Assembly: GCA_026967495.1 (NCBI GenBank)
Contig: CP114060.1
Span: 4,030,001 to 4,094,000 of the forward strand
Direction: 5' to 3'
Source of the DNA: Rouxiella badensis
Lineage (GTDB): Bacteria; Pseudomonadota; Gammaproteobacteria; Enterobacterales; Enterobacteriaceae
Length of the DNA: 64,000 bases
The notes beneath the pieces were generated by a model, which saw only the letters and a program-made list of their open reading frames with translations, was not told where the DNA came from and made no database searches. The position numbers were made by a program, and so were the translations under genes. Below are positions 53,410 to 63,436 of this stretch, piece after piece; position 1 is the first letter of the stretch; each line of letters opens with the position of its first letter.

Positions 53410-54434
53410 GTACCCTCAGCACGCCACTCCGTCAGCGGATCCCTGCTCAGCTTCGGATGTTGCTCGGGCTGGCGTTGCTGTTGATTACCCTGGCGGTGTT
53501 GGCGGCCAACAGCGGCGCTATCTCCGTTTCGCTGCCCGCTCTGCTGCGCCGGCCGTTTGATAACGAGCTGTGGCAAATTTGGATGACGATTCGACTGCCG
53601 CGCATACTTTTGGCCATGGTCGTCGGCTGTGGCCTCGCCTGCTCGGGCACGGTAATGCAGGGCGTGTTCCGAAACCCACTGGCCGACCCCGGCCTGCTGG
53701 GTATCAGCAGCGGTGCAGCGCTGTTTGTTGGGCTGATGATAGTCTTTCCACTCTCTCTTCCACCGGTGATAGTGCTCTACAGCCAGATGATTAGCGCCTT
53801 CGCGGGCAGTCTGGTTATCTCATTTATTGTATTCATGCTGAGCCGCATGGGGCAAAACGGCCTGTCGCGCCTGCTGTTGGCCGGTATTGCTATCAATGCC
53901 ATCTGTGGGGCCGCCGTCGGAGTGTTGACCTATATCAGCAACGACAGTCAGCTGCGCCAGTTCTCGATGTGGGGAATGGGATCCTTAGGACAAGCGCAGT
54001 GGTCAACGCTCACGGTTGCGGCGTCGGTGATTGTTCCGGTCAGCATCGCGACCCAATTCCTGGCACGCAGGCTGAACCTGCTGCAGCTCGGCGACGAAGA
54101 TGCCCATTATCTTGGCGTTAATGTCCGCCGAACGCAGCGTATTTTACTTTTGCTGAGCGCCCTGCTGGTCGGTGCATCGGTGGCGGTTTGCGGCATCATT
54201 GGCTTCATTGGACTGGTGATCCCACATCTGCTGCGTATGCAAATCGGGGCCGATCACCGCTGGCTGCTGCCAGGTTCAGCATTGGGCGGAGCCTGCCTGT
54301 TACTGTTGGCCGACACCCTCGCCCGCACGCTGGTCGCCCCCGCCGAAATGCCGGTTGGTCTGCTCACCGCTATCCTCGGAGGCCCCTATTTTCTGTGGCT
54401 GATTTTACGTGCAGGAGGGCAACGCCGTGAATGA
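53406..54434 (+). CDS. hmuU: Haemin ABC transporter permease HmuU
   Basis: 342-residue FecCD/BtuC-type permease with about ten membrane helices. RLPRILLAMVVGCGLACSGTVMQGVFRNPLADPGLLGISSGAA is the family hallmark; GFIGLVIPHLLRMQIGADHRWLLPGSALGGA forms the ATPase-coupling region. Start overlaps the hmuT stop (ATGA). Confidence 0.96.
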   Translation: MSTLSTPLRQRIPAQLRMLLGLALLLITLAVLAANSGAISVSLPALLRRPFDNELWQIWMTIRLPRILLAMVVGCGLACSGTVMQGVFRNPLADPGLLGISSGAALFVGLMIVFPLSLPPVIVLYSQMISAFAGSLVISFIVFMLSRMGQNGLSRLLLAGIAINAICGAAVGVLTYISNDSQLRQFSMWGMGSLGQAQWSTLTVAASVIVPVSIATQFLARRLNLLQLGDEDAHYLGVNVRRTQRILLLLSALLVGASVAVCGIIGFIGLVIPHLLRMQIGADHRWLLPGSALGGACLLLLADTLARTLVAPAEMPVGLLTAILGGPYFLWLILRAGGQRRE

Positions 54435-55242
54435 GGCTATTTTGTCAGACCACGCGACACAGGCGCAGCATCGGCTTGCGGCGAGTAATCTCTGTTATTC
54501 GGTCGCCAATCGCAGGCTTATCAGCGATATTTCTCTACAGCTGTCAAGCGGCGAACTGGTCGCGTTAATAGGCCCAAACGGCGCGGGTAAATCGACGCTG
54601 TTACGCCTGTTGACCGGCTATCTGACGCCGGATTCAGGGGATTGCGCGCTGGTTGGTCGTCCACTGACGGACTGGGACCCACTGGAATTGGCCCGCACTC
54701 GTGCCGTAATGCGCCAAAACAGCGAGCTGGCCTTTGGTTACAGCGTGCGTGAAGTCGTGACACTGGGGCGGTCGCCGCACAATAACGCGCAACTCCAGCA
54801 GGCTTTGCAACAGGTACTGGAGCAAACCGACTGTCTGTCTCTTGCCGAGCGTGACTATCGACAGCTTTCGGGCGGAGAACAACAGCGGGTGCAGCTTGCC
54901 AGAGTCTTGATTCAGCTCTGGAGTGCAAAGCCCTCGCCGCGCTGGCTGTTTCTGGATGAACCGACTTCAGCACTGGACCTCTACCACCAGCAGCACAGCC
55001 TGCGTCTGTTGCACCGTCTTACGCGACAGTCGCCGCTGGCGGTCTGCTGCGTCCTGCATGACTTGAATCTGGCAGCACTCTACGCCGACAGGATTTTATT
55101 GTTGCATCAGGGAGAGTTGGTGGCGGCAGGAACGCCGAAAGAGGTGCTGCAGGCCGACGTGTTACAACGGTGGTACCGCGCGGATCTGGGCGTGATTAAT
55201 CATCCCGAAAGCCCGGTTCCTCAGGTTTTCCTCAGACAATAA
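54427..55242 (+). CDS. hmuV: Haemin ABC transporter ATP-binding protein HmuV
   Basis: 271-residue ATPase of the haemin importer. I choose GTG at 54427 (preceded by AGGAGG), overlapping the hmuU stop by eight bases; an upstream GTG at 54409 has no ribosome-binding site. Walker A GPNGAGKS at 49-56, signature LSGGEQQRVQLAR, Walker B WLFLDEPTSALD, switch His in CVLHDLNLAALYAD. Confidence 0.95.
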   Translation: MNEAILSDHATQAQHRLAASNLCYSVANRRLISDISLQLSSGELVALIGPNGAGKSTLLRLLTGYLTPDSGDCALVGRPLTDWDPLELARTRAVMRQNSELAFGYSVREVVTLGRSPHNNAQLQQALQQVLEQTDCLSLAERDYRQLSGGEQQRVQLARVLIQLWSAKPSPRWLFLDEPTSALDLYHQQHSLRLLHRLTRQSPLAVCCVLHDLNLAALYADRILLLHQGELVAAGTPKEVLQADVLQRWYRADLGVINHPESPVPQVFLRQ

Positions 55243-55250
55243 TCAGAGTT

Positions 55251-55281
55251 TCCTCCCTGATGCATGGATTATCAGGGAGGA
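55251..55281. terminator. Hairpin between convergent hmuV and selO
   Basis: TCCTCCCTGA (55251-55260), 11-base loop, TCAGGGAGGA (55272-55281), then TTTCTA. It is 9 bases past the hmuV stop and 15 before the selO stop. Confidence 0.7.
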
Positions 55282-55296
55282 TTTCTACCCAAACAT

Positions 55297-56753
55297 TTAG
55301 CTCGAGCAGGACACTTCAAGGTGTTTACCCCAGTCCGGGGGCAGCGCTGCCAGCTCATCAAAGCGAGCATCGTCACTGTACGGCTGCTGTAGTGCAAGAT
55401 GCAGCGCCTGCAAACGCCCGACGTCGTCAACCTCCGCGCCTTCAATCGCCTGCTGCGCCAGATAGTTGCGCAGAATAATACGTGGGTTAATCTTTTTCAT
55501 CGCCTGCTGACGCGTCGCATCGTCCTGCTCTTCCAGCAACAGCCGCTGACGATAACCTTCGTACCATTGGTCAAACGCCTGGCGATCGATAAACTCGTCG
55601 CGGAGTGCCGAACGCGTTTCTCCTTTCTCAACGCCACTCAGCAGGCGGAAGGTACGGGTGTAGTCACGCCCCTCTTGCGCCATCAGGCTTAGCAACCCGG
55701 TCAGGATATTGTTGTCCTGCTTGTTCTCGGTAAAGAAGCCGAGCTTGGCGCGCATCAATCTGCCGTATTCAAGCATCAGGGCAGGCTCGTAAGCCGCCAG
55801 CGCTTTTTGCAGATCTTCAGTGCTCATCAGGCCGGAAAGCGACTGCGCCAGACGATGCAGGTTCCAGTAAGCCACGGAAGGTTGGTTGTCAAAGCTATAA
55901 CGGCCCTGGTGGTCGGTATGATTGCAGATGAAATCCGGTTTATAGTCGTCGAGGAAGCCGTAAGGACCGAAGTCGAGGGTCAGCCCGAGGATCGACATGT
56001 TGTCGGTGTTCATGACGCCGTGCGCAAAGCCCACGCTTTGCCATTTGGCAATCAGACGTGCGGTGCGTTCAACCACGTCGGTCAACCACAGGCGGTAGCG
56101 GTCAGCCTCGTTTTGCAGCGCTGGCCAGAAGTGTGCGATGGCATAATCGGCCAGCATCGCCACCTGCTCAGGTTGCTTACGATAGTAGAAGTGTTCGAAA
56201 TGGCCGAAGCGAATGTGGCTCGGCGCTACGCGAATCAGCATCGCGCCGCGCTCCGTCGTCTCGCGATAGACCGGCTCGTCACTGGTCACAATGGTCAGCG
56301 CACGAGTGGTCGGAATGCCGAGATGGTGCAGCGCTTCGGAAGCCAAAAACTCGCGCACCACCGAGCGAAGTACCGCACGACCGTCCCCCATGCGTGAATA
56401 TGGCGTGAGGCCTGCGCCTTTTAGATGCCAGTCGAGCATGCGCCCGTCTTCAAGCTTCTGCTCGCCCAGCAATACCCCCGCCCGTCACCGAGCTGGCCGG
56501 CCCACTGACCAAACTGGTGGCCACTGTAGACCTGCGCCAGAGGTTTCATGCCAGGGAACAGCGCTTGGCCGCTCCAGTAGCCTGAATTTTCTGCCGTGAA
56601 TAACGACGAGTCCAGCCCCAACTCTTCCGCCAGGGGCTCGCTGTGGTACAGCAGTCGCGCGCCAGCGAGTGGCGTAGGCTGCAATTCGGTATAAAAACCG
56701 GGGAGTTCGTCGAGATAACGGTGTTCAAATTGTGGCATAACTTTTTGCGACAT
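55297..56753 (-). CDS. selO: Protein adenylyltransferase SelO (YdiU; one frameshift)
   Basis: Pseudokinase-fold enzyme that AMPylates proteins in redox control. N-terminal FEHRYLDELPGFYTEL and QVYSGHQFGQWAGQLGDGRG; then GAGLTPYSRMGDGRAVLRSVVREFL, FAHGVMNTDNMSILGLTLDFGPYGFLD and the C-terminal CSS tail (EVSCSS). One C is missing in the run 56475-56479 (G on the coding strand); repair reads GDGRGVLLGEQ and gives 485 residues. The C-terminal redox residue is Cys, not selenocysteine. Confidence 0.95.
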
Positions 56754-56762
56754 AACTGCCTC

Positions 56763-57464
56763 TTAAACCATCCAGCTGCGCATCAATACCTGGCACTGCT
56801 CACGGACGTTGCTTTTAATTAATGCCATCTGCTCGGCCGGGAACTGGCGACCTTCTTCGTCAGCGTTAAACACGGGATGTTTCACGGTATAAAACGTTGT
56901 AGCCAGCCCAAACAGGGATAACACTCTGATTTGTGTACGTTCATTATCTACCGCGTTGCCCGATATCCTCGAGACCAGTTTGACGCCCGCACGATGGACG
57001 TGGTCGATAAGCTTTTCCTGAAACAGCAAGGAGGCCTTTTCCGGACTCTGCCCCATTTTGATTCGTGCATGAAAAAGTCGGCGCTGATGTACGGCGCGGT
57101 TATTCAGCACGCGCTCCAGCACCGTTTCAAGCATCAGGCAGAACATTTCGATGCAGGTATCAGGGTCGGGATTCTCAAGCTTGCTAATTCGCGTAAGCAA
57201 CGGCTCGAACCAGCCGTAACTCTCTTCGGCAAGATAATCTGCGCAGGTGACGTATAAGCCTTCTTTATTCTCGAAATAGTACTGCAACGCGGGCGTATTG
57301 ACACCGGCATGCCTGGCGATTGCGCGCGTCGATGCGCCTTCAAAGCCTAATTCGCCAAACAGAACAATAGCGCTTTCGATAATACGTTGTCGGGTTTCGT
57401 CACCGCGCGCGTAGCCGCCGGAAGGGGGATGGCGGAGCTGTTTAGAAAGAGCGTTATCGGTCAT
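56763..57464 (-). CDS. TetR-family regulator (CecR/YbiH-like)
   Basis: 233 residues. Helix-turn-helix at about 40-65 (GASTRAIARHAGVNTPALQYYFENKEGLY) with a C-terminal ligand domain resembling CecR/DUF1956 regulators. It is divergent from an EmrA-type adaptor gene across 132 bases that contain a palindrome over the pump's minus-35, so it very likely represses the pump. Nine bases separate it from selO downstream. Ligand unknown. Confidence 0.85.
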   Translation of the reverse strand: MTDNALSKQLRHPPSGGYARGDETRQRIIESAIVLFGELGFEGASTRAIARHAGVNTPALQYYFENKEGLYVTCADYLAEESYGWFEPLLTRISKLENPDPDTCIEMFCLMLETVLERVLNNRAVHQRRLFHARIKMGQSPEKASLLFQEKLIDHVHRAGVKLVSRISGNAVDNERTQIRVLSLFGLATTFYTVKHPVFNADEEGRQFPAEQMALIKSNVREQCQVLMRSWMV

Positions 57465-57529
57465 GAATCAATTCCTGTAGCAAAACATGCGAATTATAAC
57501 AGTCAAATTGCATAATAAAAGTATATCAC

Positions 57530-57559
57530 TTGACACAATTGTGCCATTTGGAATATTTA
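57530..57559 (+). promoter_or_regulatory. Efflux-operon promoter with operator palindrome
   Basis: TTGACA (57530-57535) is a consensus minus-35. The perfect palindrome CACAATTGTG (57534-57543) overlaps its end. A weak minus-10 (AATATT or TATTTA, 57552-57559) follows. A TetR-type repressor bound at the palindrome would occlude the promoter. Confidence 0.55.
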
Positions 57560-57596
57560 TCTCGAGCGGAATAATTTCACTAAAAAGGTTCTCACT

Positions 57597-58706
57597 TTGT
57601 TACTTGCATCCATGATTGCGTCCTCCGAGGCCGCCCCCACCGTCAACGCCCAACCCCAATCCAGCAAAAAACGCCGTATTTTGCTGCGACTGGCGTTCTG
57701 CGTGGTGCTGGTTTTGGTACTGGCTTCACTCTATTGGTTCTTCATTGCTCGCTTTAACGAATCCACCGATGACGCCTATGTTCAGGCGGACAGCGTCACG
57801 CTTGCGCCGAAAATTTCCGGCTACGTCACCAAGGTGCTGGTCAAGGACAACCAGTGGGTCAAGGCGGGCGAACCCGTGGTACAGATTGAAGACGACCAGT
57901 ATCAGGCGCGCCTCAATCAGGCCAGTGCCAATATTCTGGCCGATCAGGCCGCCATCGACCAGGCTAATGCCGAGATAACGCGCCAGAACGCCCAGATTGA
58001 ACAGGCTCAGGCGCAGCAGCGGTCTGCTCTCGTGCAGCTTAACTATTCAAATCATGAATATCAGCGCTATCTGCCATTGGCAGCCAGCGGTGCAGAAAAT
58101 CAGGAGAAGCTCGCCGAGCTTCGTCGCAGCCGTGACCAGGCTCAGGCCGATTATGACGCTAACGTAGCCGCCGTAAAATCAGCTTCAGCACAGATTCAGT
58201 CAATGCATGCTCAAATTGAGCAGGCGAAAGCCCAGTTAGCCTCTGCCGAAGCAAACCGCGCACAGTCGAACATCGATTATCACGGCACCGTGGTATACAG
58301 CCCACTTGACGGCCGCGTCGGCGATCGTGCGGTACGCGTAGGCCAATATGTTCAGCCGGGAACTCGCCTGCTGACGGTGGTTCCGGAAAACGATCTGTAT
58401 CTGGTTGCCAATTTTAAAGAAACGCAGTTGACCCATATGCTGCCGGGTCAGAAAGCCACGCTGCACGTTGATGCGTTTCCCGGCCATGATTTCAGCGGCG
58501 TAGTCGACAGCTTCGCTCCGGGCACCGGTTCACTCTTCGCCTTACTGCCACCGGATAACGCCACCGGTAACTTTACCAAAATTGTGCAGCGTGTTCCGGT
58601 ACGCATCCGCATTACCGACAAAAGCGATGCAGCGAAACGTTTGCTGGCCGGTATGTCGGTGACCGTTGACGTCGATACGCATCCTAACCAGCAGGCGCAG
58701 CCATGA
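57597..58706 (+). CDS. EmrA-type HlyD membrane-fusion protein
   Basis: 369-residue periplasmic adaptor of a drug-efflux pump. One N-terminal membrane helix about 28-51, first lipoyl segment VQADSVTLAPKISGYVTKVLVKDNQWVKAGEPV, long coiled-coil hairpin (about 100-210, many Gln/Ala), second lipoyl half YHGTVVYSPLDGRVGDRAVRVGQYV, then a beta domain. Start TTG at 57597 with AAAAAGG upstream; ATG at 57612 is possible but has no ribosome-binding site. Its stop overlaps the next start (ATGA). Confidence 0.9.
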   Translation: MLLASMIASSEAAPTVNAQPQSSKKRRILLRLAFCVVLVLVLASLYWFFIARFNESTDDAYVQADSVTLAPKISGYVTKVLVKDNQWVKAGEPVVQIEDDQYQARLNQASANILADQAAIDQANAEITRQNAQIEQAQAQQRSALVQLNYSNHEYQRYLPLAASGAENQEKLAELRRSRDQAQADYDANVAAVKSASAQIQSMHAQIEQAKAQLASAEANRAQSNIDYHGTVVYSPLDGRVGDRAVRVGQYVQPGTRLLTVVPENDLYLVANFKETQLTHMLPGQKATLHVDAFPGHDFSGVVDSFAPGTGSLFALLPPDNATGNFTKIVQRVPVRIRITDKSDAAKRLLAGMSVTVDVDTHPNQQAQP

Positions 58707-60264
58707 GCAGCACCGTCCTTCCCGCTACCCAGCAGCCCAGCGCCTCGGTAACGGACTGGGTTGCGGTATTTGCCGGTGCGCTTGGCGCACTGATGGCGAC
58801 GCTGGATATTTCTATCACCAACTCCGCACTGCCGCAAATTCAGGGCGAAATTGGCGCGACCGGCACCGAGGGCACCTGGATTTCAACCGGGTATCTGCTG
58901 TCAGAGATAGTGATGATCCCGCTGGCCGCCTGGCTCAGCCGCCTGCTTGGGCTGCGTAACTTCTTAATGTGGTGCGCCCTGCTCTTCATCTGTTTTTCCG
59001 TCATGTGCGGTACGTCGGGCAGCCTGACGCAGATGATCATCGGACGTGTTGGTCAAGGCTTTGCCGGAGGGGCGATGATCCCCACCGCGCAGATGATCAT
59101 TCGTACCCGCTTGCCGCGGCGACAGCTGCCGTTAGGGATGTCGATTTTTGGCGTCATTGTGATTCTCGGGCCAGTAATGGGGCCGGTGTTAGGCGGTTGG
59201 CTAGCCGAAAACGTCAGCTGGAACTGGTGCTTCTTCCTTAACTTACCAGTCGGTATCGGGCTGATGCTGCTGTTATTCAACGGCCTGCCGAAGGAGAAAC
59301 CCCACTGGGAAGGCTTCATGGAGGCCGACTGGCTGGGCATTATTGGCATGAGCGTTGGGCTAAGTTGCCTAACGGTGGTACTGGAGGAAGGTCAGCGCGA
59401 CAACTGGTTTGATTCGACGATGATTGTCACCCTCTCCATCGCGATGGTGCTCGGCTTTATTCTGCTGAGCATCGCGCAGCTCACGGCGAAAAAACCGGTT
59501 ATTCGGCTCTCGCTGCTGCGTAATCCGCGCTACGTCAGCGTGCTGGTGATCGTGTTTGTCGTCGGCATGGGTCTGTACTGTGTGCTGTACCTTCTGCCTC
59601 AGTTTCTGAGCGGCGTGGCAGGCTACAACTCACAGCAGTCGGGAATGGTGCTGCTGGTCTCGGGGTCCCGAGCCTGATCATGATGCCTATCTTGCCGCGC
59701 ATGTTGCGTAGCGTGGACACGCGCCTGTTGGTCATCTGCGGCGTTATCCTCTTTGCCGTCAGCTGTTTCCTCGATATTTCACTGACCGCACAAAGTACCG
59801 GCGATGACTTCTTCTGGTCACAGCTGCTTCGCGGTGCAGGACAAATCATGGCAATGATGCCGCTGAATCAGGCCTCAATGGCCGCCGTCAATGACGATGA
59901 AGTCGCCGACGCAGCCGGTATTTACAACATGATGCGTAACCTTGGCGGCTCCGTTGGGCTGGCCTTGCTCGGAATCTTCATCGACCGGCAGCGAAAAATG
60001 CATGACGACGTGCTCCGCGAGTCGGTAACCGCCAACTCTCCGCTGGCAGAGAGCCGTATTTCCGGCAGCGCCAGCCAGTTCTTCAGTCAGACTGGTGATA
60101 TGGTGCATGCAAAAATGCAGGCCATGGGCCAGCTGGCTAATGAAATCTCGCAGCAGGCGCTAGTGATGACCTATTCCGAGTCATTTTTCGTGCTCGGCAT
60201 GGCGCTGGTGTGCTGTATTCCGCTGGCGCTGCTGCTGCGCGCGCCGCGTATGACTAATAAGTGA
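58703..60264 (+). CDS. EmrB-type DHA2 multidrug transporter (one frameshift)
   Basis: Inner-membrane MFS exporter of the 14-helix DHA2 class. MATLDISITNSALPQIQGEIG (helix 1), STGYLLSEIVMIPLAAWLSRLLG and the motif around GPVMGPVLGGWLAENVSWNWCFFLNLPVG are typical. One G is missing in the run 59662-59665; repair reads VSGVPSLIMMPILPRML and gives 520 residues. Middle gene of adaptor-transporter-channel. Substrate unknown. Confidence 0.92.
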
Positions 60265-60270
60265 CAGACT

Positions 60271-61681
60271 ATGAACAATAAATTGATGCGTTTAGCGCCG
60301 CTCGGTGGCCTGGCGATGTTGCTCGCAGGGTGCAGCGTGGTATCCAGACTATCACGGTGCGCCAGGCGTGCCGCTGACGGCCAAGTTTACTCGCCTGCCT
60401 AACTCGGGCGTCAGCACCGGGCAGGCCCAGTCGCAGTGGTGGCTGGCCTTCCATGACGAACGCCTTAACCAGCTGATCGTCAAGGCAATGCAGCATAATC
60501 CTGATATCGATATCGCGCGTGCTCGTCTGCAGCAGTCGCGCGCGGCGTTGGCTGGCGATCAGGCTCAGGAGATGCCCAAACTCGACGCCACTGGGGCAAT
60601 GGTGCGTGCGCGTCTGCCGGAAACCGGCACCGCACTGCCTATCAGTAATCCGGTAAATCTTTATAGCAGCGGCTTTGATGCCAGCTGGGAGCTAGACCTG
60701 TTCGGACAGAATCGTCGTACTGTCGAAGCTGGACGAGCGCAGCAAGAGGCCAGCGAGGCCAGTCTGGCAGATACGCAGGTGTCGATTGCCGCCGAGGTCG
60801 CGAGCAATTATTTGCAGCTTTGCGGCGCACAGGAACAGCTTGCCAATCTGCAAAAGAATATTGCGTTGCAGCAGCAAACGGTCGCATTGACCCAACAGCG
60901 CCAGTCGCGCGGAGCAGCGAACGATACTGACGTTCACCGCCTGCAAACCGATTTGGAAAACAGTCAGGCCGAGGTCCCGAATCAGATTGCGCAAATCAAT
61001 GAGTACAAGGACCAACTGGCGTTTCTCTCAGGCCTGACGCCGGGCGCACTGGATAACCTGCTCTCGGGAGCCGTAGTCTTACCGGCAGAGCCGCAGCAAA
61101 TTAACGTCGGTGACCCGGTTGACCTGATTCGTCGTCGACCAGACGTACGCAACGCCGAGCGTAAACTGGCTGCCAGTACCGCGACCGTGGGCGAACACGT
61201 GGCTGACCTATACCCGAAAATTACCCTGCGCGGCATTCTGGGATTTAGCAGCGATACCAGCAGCGAGATGTTCAGCCACGGAAATGAGTCGTGGCTGCTG
61301 GTGCCCATGCTCCAGTGGAATATTCTCGATTTTGGCCGTATCCGTTCGCAAATCAACGTCGCGAAAGCACAGCGTGATGAGGCTGAGGCTGAATGGCGTA
61401 AAACCGTGCTCAATGCGCTGCGCGACGCCAATGGCTCTCTTTCCCGCTACGGCGAACAGCGCCGCACGCTGGTGAACTACATGACGGTTGAGACGATGGC
61501 AGGTCAGGACGAACGGCTGATGAAGCAGCGCTACGGTGCTGGCGTTGCCAGTCTGATTGACGTACTCGATACCCAGCGTACGCAGCTGAATGCCAGCCAG
61601 AAGCGAATCCAGTCGCAGACCGACCTGGCACTGGACTATGTGGCCTTGCAGAAGAGTTTGGGCCTCGGCTGGGAGTCATAA
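60271..61681 (+). CDS. Outer-membrane factor lipoprotein, NodT/OprM type (one frameshift)
   Basis: TolC-like exit channel of the tripartite pump. Start ATG 60271: MNNKLMRLAPLGGLAMLLAGC, a lipoprotein signal with Cys21. An extra base near 60341-60344 shifts the frame; removing it gives CSVVPDYHGAPGVPL and 469 residues. Two OEP repeats follow, with DASWELDLFGQNRR and WNILDFGRIRSQINVAKAQ, the family marks. Six bases after emrB-like. E. coli emrAB lacks its own channel gene, so this is a self-contained pump. Confidence 0.92.
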
Positions 61682-61695
61682 AACGGTGATATAGC

Positions 61696-61729
61696 GTATC
61701 AGGGCAAAATAGGGATATTGCCCTGATAC
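61696..61729 (+). terminator. Hairpin after the efflux operon
   Basis: GTATCAGGGCAA (61696-61707), 10-base loop, TTGCCCTGATAC (61718-61729): 12 perfect pairs, 15 bases past the stop, but no T tract. Confidence 0.55.
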
Positions 61730-61862
61730 TGCCAAATATTATGCTGTTTCAGCGGCTGGAAGCACCGGAATAAAACATTGTTAGCGAATGCTTTATCAAT
61801 TGAAATTTGCAAATAACAATTTTAAAGTACCGAATTACCCCATTATTTTCAGTGAATTGTTA

Positions 61863-62105
61863 ATGAGTACTGGTGAGATGTTAGTTCCCGTCGCGGTTAT
61901 TCTTTGCGTCGCGATGTATTTTCTGCCTTTTTTGATTGCCGATCATAGAAAACATAAAAAATTACCGGTTATTTTTGGCGTAAACCTGCTGCTGGGGTGG
62001 ACGGTTATAGGCTGGGCGGTGGCGATGGTATGGGCGTTCTCGACTCCGGAAAACGCTTCTGACTCAGCTAAAAATCAGTCGCAGGTCTATTCTGAAGAGT
62101 CTTGA
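61863..62105 (+). CDS. Imm-like (superinfection-immunity family) small membrane protein
   Basis: 80 residues from ATG 61863; an in-frame ATG at 61788 would add 25 residues of uncertain reality. Two membrane helices: MLVPVAVILCVAMYFLPFLIA and LPVIFGVNLLLGWTVIGWAVAMVWAF, joined by the basic loop DHRKHKK. The LNLLLGWT-IGW-VAL-WA pattern is that of the T4 Imm superinfection-immunity family, widespread in bacterial chromosomes. Phage protection is suggested by family only. No phage genes are nearby. The following 62106-62341 DNA shows no gene I can support. Confidence 0.7.
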   Translation: MSTGEMLVPVAVILCVAMYFLPFLIADHRKHKKLPVIFGVNLLLGWTVIGWAVAMVWAFSTPENASDSAKNQSQVYSEES

Positions 62106-62341
62106 TGCCAGCATCCGACTCGGGCCATCATGTTGACAACAAATACTTATCCTGCTGGGGGACTTCAGCCCCTCTTCCATGCAACGTCTGTCTGCTCTTC
62201 TGCCAAAGTCTGCTGTTCACGACGTTCATATTGGCTCTTAGAATCATAGGCTATGTATACAACTTAACAAAGGCAGACCATAACAGCGGAATAGCCAATT
62301 AACGTTTCCTCCCCTGTCTTATTACTGCACTATCTTAACGC

Positions 62342-63355
62342 TTAACGAATACCCCCCACCATCCAGCCCTGAAGCTCAGTGAGCTCCGCCCTGAACTCCG
62401 GGAAGGCGGCACAGGAAGCCTGAGCGGCAGCGATAACGTCGTCGGCATAATACTTACCGCCCACCAGCCTGTTTGCGAAATCGTGGAGCGGAGCAGGATT
62501 AAGGCTGTCGGTGTACAGACGTGCGCGGCTGATGCGCCCTTTCTCGATATCGAAATAGACCTCCACCCCACCCCAGACAAAGCGCTCACTTAATTCATGG
62601 CTGAAGTCCGGCGCTTTGCCAAAATTCCAGTCCCAGCTGCGCTGTTTCTCAAACTGCTCGGCAAAACCGGGAAGATCGGGGAAAACGTCGGGAGAGATAA
62701 CCTCTGGCTCGACGCGGGCACCGTACCACTCAAAAAATGCCTCACTCACTGCCTTACAGACTCGTGCGTGATCGATGTCATGCACCCATTCGTTAAGGTT
62801 TGCCACGCGTGATCTTACGGAAGTGATGCCCTTCGCCTGAAGTTTTTTGGGATCCGGATTGAGGTAATTGGCCAGACGACTGAGATCGGCATTCAACAGC
62901 AGCGTGCCGTGATGGAAACCACGGGTCTGCGTCTCGCGGTAGGCAGATCCCGAAATTTTGCGCTCGCCTTCGGCAGTGGTCGCGACCAGGTCGTTACGAC
63001 CCGAGGCGCTGGCCTGAATTCCCAGGCTCGACAGGGCATTGAGGATTATCTGCGTAGAAACGCTTTTATCATACTCGGGCTTGCCGGCCATGAAGGTGAA
63101 ACAGCTATTGCCGAGATCGTGAAATACCGCGCCGCCCCCGCTGCTGCGACGAGCCAGTCGGATGCCGTCCTGCGCCATGCGAGCGGTGTTGCACTCTTTC
63201 CAGGGATTTTGCCCCTGCCCGATGACGACGGTTTCGGCATTACGCCACAGAAAAAGCACGCGCTGGGTGGTCATTTGGCGAAAGATGCAGTCTTCAACCG
63301 CGAGATTAAACCAGGGATCGTAAGAATCGGAAAGTAGAAGACGTAAAGCCGTCAT
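62342..63355 (-). CDS. lplA: Lipoate-protein ligase A, LplA
   Basis: Activates free lipoate (or octanoate) with ATP and attaches it to E2 and H proteins. 337 residues. Catalytic domain with FLWRNAETVVIGQGQNPWKECN, RRSSGGGAVFHDLGN, GSAYRETQTRGFHHGTLLLN and KGITSVRSRVANL; C-terminal accessory domain about 245-337. A Gly-Gln pair replaces the usual Arg-Ala after VVIG, a mild variation. Confidence 0.96.
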   Translation of the reverse strand: MTALRLLLSDSYDPWFNLAVEDCIFRQMTTQRVLFLWRNAETVVIGQGQNPWKECNTARMAQDGIRLARRSSGGGAVFHDLGNSCFTFMAGKPEYDKSVSTQIILNALSSLGIQASASGRNDLVATTAEGERKISGSAYRETQTRGFHHGTLLLNADLSRLANYLNPDPKKLQAKGITSVRSRVANLNEWVHDIDHARVCKAVSEAFFEWYGARVEPEVISPDVFPDLPGFAEQFEKQRSWDWNFGKAPDFSHELSERFVWGGVEVYFDIEKGRISRARLYTDSLNPAPLHDFANRLVGGKYYADDVIAAAQASCAAFPEFRAELTELQGWMVGGIR

Positions 63356-63436
63356 AATAAGGTGTCCTGCGAAGCGTGGAGCCTAGGGGAAAATTGCTCT
63401 AAAGATTGCTTAAATTATAAACATGGAAATAGCGGA

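Noticed and set aside
62102..62302. 66-residue open frame with one hydrophobic stretch after the Imm-like gene
   Set aside because: TTG start, no ribosome-binding site, unusual Cys/His-rich composition; probably untranslated.
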